Assembly: GCA_026119935.1 (NCBI GenBank)
Contig: JALRMH010000046.1
Coordinates: 62,001-126,000 of the forward strand
DNA: 64,000 nucleotides
Source: Endothia cerciana
Lineage: Eukaryota; Ascomycota; Sordariomycetes; Diaporthales; Cryphonectriaceae
Reading direction: 5' to 3'
The stretch's first letter is position 1. The number at the start of each line of letters is the position of its first letter. Under the pieces are notes generated by a model that was given only the letters and a program-made list of their open reading frames with translations, did no database searches and was not told where the DNA came from. The translations under genes were made by a program, and so were the position numbers. Shown here in pieces: positions 58,264 through 64,000 of the stretch.

Positions 58264-60928
58264 CTACTCTGCCCCGATCAAGCTCTTGGGCAAAAATGCC
58301 CAGACGGTGCCGACGAGCGACAGAAAGATACAGAGAAGCATGAGTGCCCAGTTGACCAATCTCTCCGTCTTGCTTATCTGCTGGCCAAACAGCTTCAGGT
58401 GGAAGGCGAGTGGCAGGGATACGCATATCGTAAAACATAGAGCAGATCCTGACGCTCAAGTTAGCGATCCATGTGGCGATCGAATAGGGATTCCCGGCGG
58501 CATCGGCGGAGTGGACTTACCCATGAAGGCCATGATCGAGTCAAAGGCCGGAAAGACGATGGAGATGATCAAGAATATCAAGACCGTGGCCACGCGGATG
58601 ACGATCTTCAAGATCCCTCTGAAGTACGCGGACCTTCCTACCATGGCCGAAGATCCCTCTGCTATGGCCGACTGATGCACGCCCAGCAATACCTCAGCAG
58701 TCGCGATGATAGGCCTTGCGTTCAGAGGGACCTTGGTGAGAGGAATGATGGCAATAACACCGCACAATATGTACGTCAGCGCCTTTGGGTATCCGGCAGT
58801 CAGCAAGATGTTGGAAGTAATGGCGTCCAGGACATCGTCACCGAACATGAGCAGGCCGACGACAGCGGCGGTGGCGTCGAGGAGGTACGTGAAGGAAAAC
58901 GTGACCTTGACGGCGCGGCCGTACTTGTGCGGGTGCCGCATGTCTCGATAGATGTTCGGGAACACGCCATGACCGCCCCATGGAGACATGAGCAGACCGA
59001 ATGACAATGGCAATGTCAGCCAGTTTGCAGGGAAAAGGTACGTGGCTGCCGGCGTGGTTAGAGATCCGGGGGAGTCTGGCTTGATGAGGCCGTCAATGAT
59101 GACGATGAGAACGACTGTATCTGGTGTCAGCAATGTTGTCCTTTGTGCCTATTCAGCATGAGCATCGATGCCACCCACTTGTGAAGCAGCATAATATGCC
59201 AATGATGCTCGTGAAGCTCAAGTATCGCAACGGCAGGAAGTTCAGTGGTATCAAAATGATCGAAAAAATGATCTTCCACTGATTCAACGATAGCATGCCA
59301 TCAAAGAGCAACTCCATGGAATCGGCAAAGAGGACGATGAGAGCCACGCAGGCCGCGAGTAGCTCCAACGTAAAGAGAATACTCGTGGCAATGCGGGCAT
59401 TGCGACCGAATGAGATGTATGCGAGATCCGAGAAGGTGATCAGACTCGGGTCGAGTTCCATGCACTTCGCGAGCAATTTCGCCGTATACGAGGTCACGGC
59501 CGCCGCGGCGAGGAGCGTAACCATGCCGCATAGCCAGCCTGCATATTTAATCCCCATGGGTAAGCTCAAGAGGCCGACCCCGATCAAGACACTGAGGCAT
59601 GGGTCGTCAGTACGGACACAGACACGGCTTCAACCCTTCTTCCGGGAGAGGTGCGCCTGTCCACTTACTTGATCGAGTTAAAGATGGTCTGCGGCAGCGT
59701 ACTCTGCCCCTTGACTGTGAGCACAATCTTTCCATCTTCCGCCTCGACCTCCTTCACTAAGATCGGCTCCATCTCCCCGTCGGGTGCGTTCCCGCTCATC
59801 TGCTGCTGGCGCCACATTTCCCCCGCCTGGGCCATCGAGTCCCTGCCCAAGTCCTCGTCCTCAGCAGAGATACTCCCGTAGTCGCGGAACGAGCCATAAC
59901 TCCCTATGATGTCCGGCGTTGCCAACTGAGGAGGGACCGCGAAGATACTGCCCGGCGTCCCGCTGCTACTGATACTAAAGGTCCGCCGCAGCTCATTGTC
60001 CAGCGCCTTGCGCTCGCGCTCGCGAAACGACCCCGTGATGCTGGCGTGCCGACCCGTGGGCACCAGAAGGGGCTGCGATTCGCTCGGTCCTACAGATGGA
60101 TCGGGGCTGTCGTCGCGGATCGCATTCTCGGGGCTCGAGGCCTCGAGGTGTTGACGTAGCAGGGAGACACGCGGCACGGAATAGCCCGTGCCCGCCTCTT
60201 CGTCCCGCCGGCCGTATGGGACTCCATCGTGTGCGACGAGGGGGTCTTGATCGGGTGCGAAGACGAAGGACGGGCGCTGGGGGATGACCTCTGGGAAGCC
60301 GGCGGCGCGCTGTAAGGAGCGCTGAAAGGAACGGATCGAGTTCACGCCCTGTAAAGGACCGGAAGTCAGCATTCGACGGTCAAGGTAGATGATCTCTCTG
60401 GACGAGGGCGGCCCTAGGGACCTCGCTCTTCCCCACAGCTCGGGCTTGTCTCAGATCGAGCGCAGCACGAAGAGAGTGCGTCTTGTCGAGCGCGACCCCT
60501 TAGCTTTGAGCTCTGCGTAGACCGAAACAGCCTGAAAGAAGGAACAAGCGCCTCGACATAGAAGATAGGGTGCAAGATTTTTTGTAAAAATTCTGAAGGC
60601 GAAATGAGGATTCCCAAGGGCGTACTCCTACATCGCCGAGGGCGGAGAGGCGGTTCGTGACGGAGGACCTGGAACGGGCTCCCTGTCAGTACTGAATGTA
60701 GCACAAGAGGTTTCTTTGGAATATTTTTGCGCACCTCCTCCTGTGTCTCATGCTGAGGCCGCCATCCAAGTCCTCTGCACCCGTTGCGCGAAGGCTCTGT
60801 CCAAGGTAGTGATGGCCCTCGAAGGCGATGTGTCTCCCGTCGCCGGCGGGCAAGCTCCCAGATCGTTCCGGGGAGCCACCCCGCTCATATACGTCCCATG
60901 TCGAGGGATTGCTTCTTCCGTTGGACAT
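58264..60928 (-). CDS. AVT1-like vacuolar amino-acid transporter
   Basis: Six exons: 60735-60928, 60626-60668, 59669-60348, 59179-59591, 58521-59120, 58264-58448; phases agree and give 704 residues. Exon 2 is a 43-nt microexon that restores RSSVTNRLSALGDVGGVNSI. Residues 1 to about 300 form a long Ser/Arg/Glu-rich cytosolic N-terminus (VIPQRPSFVFAPDQ, DNELRRTFSIS). The transporter domain starts at about 306 with NVLIGVGLLSLPMGIKYAG and has about ten or eleven helices: FTLELLAACVALIVLFADS, FGLLMSPWGGHGVFPNIYRDM, TYILCGVIAIIPLTKVPL and SALCFTICVSLPLAF. GHGVFPNIYRDM is typical of the AVT1 branch of the amino-acid/auxin permease family, proton antiporters that move neutral amino acids into the vacuole. 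Substrate and membrane are inferred. Confidence 0.9.
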
Positions 60929-62124
60929 GGGGAGTCGGGAGGGTGGAGGAGAGTCCGTGGTTCTGAATGCAGCTCAGGAATGAAGGGGTTGGGCGGGAGA
61001 GGGTCACGAGACAGCACCGCGGTAGGGAGCAGAGAGAGATGGTGTGAGTAGGTGCTTGGAGCCCACGTCCAAGCAGCCGCACCTCCTCTCGACTTATACC
61101 TGGGCAGGGGACTGGCTCTATAGCAAGGAGGGGGTACCTGCGGTCCGTCCGACAGGTTCACAATGTTCCAAGATCTCTATCGCGCGCCTGGGCGTCCTGG
61201 TTTATTTTGCACAGAGAAACCGCTGGACAGTACGTAATGATGCAGTACTGCGGCTGTGCGCTCGCATGGAGCGGGTAGTCCATACTACATAGTTACTTGT
61301 GTGCTTGGCCCCCGCCCTGCTACGGTTGCCGCTATTGTTTGTGAAGTACCATCCGTACGCGCGACAGAACGTCCTTATCACTGCAGGCATCCCCTGGTGA
61401 AGGTGTACTCCCGTATCGCGGGTATGGGGGCTTGGTGGGGCACTAGGTGGGGCAGAAGGGGTTCGGGCCTTTCGATAGGGATCATTCCGGAGCAGGCTCT
61501 ATCGCGATAGGGATTGAGTGTACCATAGTACTGCGGTACGGTCATATTTCATTGGATGGGTGACCAGGGATCTCGAGCCTGGCCAGCCTAATTTCTGGAA
61601 TCTCTCCCAGGTTCACTTCAAGCTGCACTTGGCAGAGGGGGTGGCAGGCTGGATAGGGAAAGGAAAGCCAAACCCCAAGGAAGAAAAAAATCTGCTTGCC
61701 GATGATAGACGAGCAGGATGTCTGTCGGACGAGCAGCGTTACATGTGAGCATGCCTGTCATCCTGATGCATGCTCTCATTAGTTCTCCTCTTTTCCAGAA
61801 CCTTCTTGACTGTGAAAGCACAAGAAGGGGTGGCAGCAAAGCGGTAGCCAATTTTGTTTGATGATACTGTGGTATATACAATCGTAGTAGCTATCTTCAA
61901 TTACTGTTACTATGTACCATGGAAGCGTGAGATATGCGGTGTTAGCTCAACTATTAGTAATGTGCTAGGTAATTGACCCTAACCCCTGCCCGTGAGGCAT
62001 TCACGAGCAGGGCCATAGAGGGCTTGCCACACCCATGATCCACAGCTCTATTCCATTTTCTGGTTTCTGAAAAGCGTTCTGTATAAAGAAAATTAAATTG
62101 CCATATTACGAGGTGCGGTGGCGG
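60929..62124. other. AVT1 promoter and start of the third AT-richer island
   Basis: The first few hundred bases are GC-rich promoter DNA. Composition then becomes AT-richer, especially from 61.75 kb. No gene is recognised. Confidence 0.5.
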
Positions 62125-63345
62125 AGTGGTCTGTCCGCTTGGTATGTTGTACTCTAAAGATGTCGTCCCCCTTCGAGGCTTCTTCGATCTAGACGTTGAC
62201 GAGATTGAGAAGGACCCGTTAGAGGAAGATGCACTCACGCTCTGCCAGTGCCAGCACCCTTCTTTCATACTGGCGAAATCTTGTAATCAAAGTCAATGGA
62301 ATGATTCTCGCGCAGAAGAGGAAGGAATACCCCAGGAACACCCCAGGAATGCGGCGCTATGGAGCTTGAAGTTCCGAGAGGGATTGTTGGTACACAAGGG
62401 CCATGGACCTATCTATAAAGCCATACAGGTCCGTCTTATTAGTTGCGCATCTCCTACCTAGACGTCTAAAAGCTGACTACTGTAGTGGATCGGCGCGGAG
62501 GCGGACAACTTGGGAATAACCCGTGCACAAACTTTCACGAAGAAAGGAGCGGCGGCGGAGGACGTGACCCTCGTGCTGCGAACGCTCTGGCAACGTGCTG
62601 AGGATATCCCTTGGAAGCCCTGGACTCGAGTATCTTTCCATAACATGGTCCTTTTAGCTGCAATTGGCGGCTTCCGTTCCGGGCGTCCTCGTCAATATCA
62701 AATATAGCCAGGTTGCTCTCGACTTAGTCCTCTATCCCACGACTGGGCAAAGGCGGCTGACGGCTAAATTCTCTCTAACGCAAAACAAGCAGCGGGCTGC
62801 TGCCATTCGGCAAGACCAAATGCATAAGGACGTATCTCTACTAACTTAAATACGATAGGATACTATGCAGTAGCTAGTGGTACCATTTGCTAACCAGACT
62901 CGAGACTGGAAATCACCATCGCCCTCGTGCCCCAGAGAATCTTCTGCCCAGTAAGCCTTATTGTTGCACAGGCGTTGGCAGACAAGCGTTCGACCCTCCA
63001 ATATACTCAATCCAGACACTATTTTCCCGCCCAATTTCCGAGGATACCCGACGTATTAAGTTGAAATGGAGGGAGGATATTTCGGACCGGCCAATCTTTC
63101 CGATTGTATATCGGAAATTTGAGAAATTCTGGTCGCGTACAACCTTGGTCGCCAGCTATCCCGAACGGATCCGGCACTACGCGCTGCGAGTTGGAGCAGG
63201 AAGTAGGCTAGATGGTAAGTTCTCCTGCTGCTTGCGATCCAGACTAGCTTTACTTACCTGTTTCAAGATGTGCTAATGCCCGCCCTCCGGAACTACGTTC
63301 TCTCCCATACTAGCGGAATATTCCAGCTAAAGTTCCCGTGTCGAT
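62125..63345 (+). pseudogene. Broken DUF3435 (FluG-domain) gene, tyrosine-recombinase-like family
   Basis: Conserved blocks follow in family order, but the frame shifts. Block A (62485-62680): TRAQTFTKKGAAAEDVTLVL, FHNMVLLAAIGGFR. One extra base near 62680 breaks GGFR-GVLVNIKY. Block B to about 62830: YSQVALDLVLYPTTGQRRL, FSLTQNKQRAAAIRQDQ. Block C (about 62905-62985, another frame): LEITIALVPQRIFCPVSLIV. Block D (62985-63214, shifted again): FDPPIYSIQTLFSRPI, PIFPIVYRKFEKFWSRTTLV, RHYALRVGAGSRLD. A normal 53-nt intron (63215-63267) leads to block E: VLMPALRNYVLSHTSGIFQ. YALRVGAG...LRNYVLSHT is the hallmark of DUF3435 proteins, which include the Starship captain recombinases. The N-terminal part (62125-62430, DLDVDEIEKDPLEEDAL) and an intron at 62431-62484 are less certain. 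At the position where the family usually has an F-x3-Y tyrosine I read FQLKF. At least two frameshifts make it inactive. Confidence 0.68.
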
Positions 63346-64000
63346 GTTTGGCCTTCCGAAAATGACAGCCCAGACCCATCATTCGAGGCTTGGTGCAATG
63401 ATAGACACCTGGACCACGTAGAGCTTGGGCAGTGACTGAGCTGTCCACGTATGCAATAATAGGTATATGCCAAATTGCTCAAGTTCCTAAGCACGGTTTT
63501 TTTTTCTTTTTCTTTTCTTTTATCCTTCTTTTTTCTTGTTTTTTTGGACAACTTTGAACAACTTCACGAAGCAGACCCTTGGGCTGTCAATTAAATGCTG
63601 TCATAAGCACCCCGGGGCAGCGTGCTGAATGTCCTTCGCTATGTTGCTAAGCCCATCGATATTCAAACAGTCACAAGCAGGGTAGACTGTCCGTTGAGTA
63701 TGCTGAATACTGTCTAATGATATATTTATACTCTTGTACTGAGGCTAAACTCCAGCTATAGACCAAGTTTTCTAATGTTGTTACCTTGAAATTAAATTCG
63801 AAATCGATCCAATATCGGCCCAATATTAATCCGTCGCATACTTATTGGGAAGTGCTGCGGCGCAGCTGATTGAGCAGCGAATCCTTATTGCGTTAATTCT
63901 GCTACGTTCAAGCAGACTACAAACTGTAGTTTGTCAATCCAAGTCATTCGACTCCCCTGCGCCATTTCAGCCTTCGACAGACAGGAAGTCTAAGCAGTTA
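63346..64000. other. AT-rich sequence to the right window edge
   Basis: It contains a long T-rich tract (63498-63546) and strongly AT-rich DNA after 63700. No gene is recognised. It may be the downstream part of the decayed element. Confidence 0.5.

Noticed and set aside
62113..62200. Functional tRNA-Ser or tRNA-Leu gene
   Set aside because: Only a D-arm and A-box-like start are present; anticodon and T arms do not fold.

Overview
The window reads as nuclear DNA of a filamentous ascomycete (Pezizomycotina), most likely a Sordariomycete. The gene set (Zn2Cys6 factor, RTA1-type membrane protein, G3BP-like NTF2/RRM protein, Ksp1-like kinase, peroxisomal ATP carrier, DUF8021-like secreted protein) is fungal. 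Introns are mostly 50-100 nt with GTRNGY donors and YAG acceptors. Genes are monocistronic and lie on both strands. I cannot name the genus.

Layout. 0-30 kb: GC-rich and gene-poor at first. It holds a truncated Zn2Cys6 regulator, a long empty stretch, the RTA1-family protein, a G3BP-like protein behind a long pyrimidine-rich leader, and a PH-domain protein. A denser block follows: NNF1 (kinetochore) and a NOSIP-like RING protein (divergent pair), the peroxisomal ATP carrier ANT1, and the SAGA subunit SGF73. 30-34.9 kb: AT-richer island with a broken coding remnant and a seven-exon CorA-like membrane-protein gene. 34.9-41.8 kb: housekeeping block of TIM8, ribosomal protein uL23 (RPL25), the 25S rRNA methyltransferase BMT2, a short-chain dehydrogenase, and the methionine-salvage enzyme UTR4. 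41.8-51.2 kb: a long gene-free stretch, a roughly 1.9 kb uORF-containing leader, the KSP1 kinase, tandem repeats, and an intron-containing tRNA-Trp. 51.3-55.1 kb: second AT-richer island with a frame-broken sugar transporter. 55.1-61 kb: secreted DUF8021-like protein, METTL25-like methyltransferase, AVT1-like vacuolar amino-acid transporter. 61-64 kb: third AT-richer island with a frame-broken DUF3435 (FluG-domain) gene, the family that includes tyrosine-recombinase-like mobile-element genes.

Functional links. RPL25 and BMT2 both serve the large ribosomal subunit and share a 282 bp divergent promoter with a palindromic CACGTG site. The remaining genes are scattered housekeeping functions. I see no metabolic gene cluster. 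The most unusual material is in the three AT-richer islands, where decayed genes and a probable mobile-element relic interrupt otherwise conserved gene neighbourhoods.

Method limits. Exon joins were worked out by hand from reading frames, splice dinucleotides and remembered family sequence. No alignment or database search was run. GC statements are by eye.
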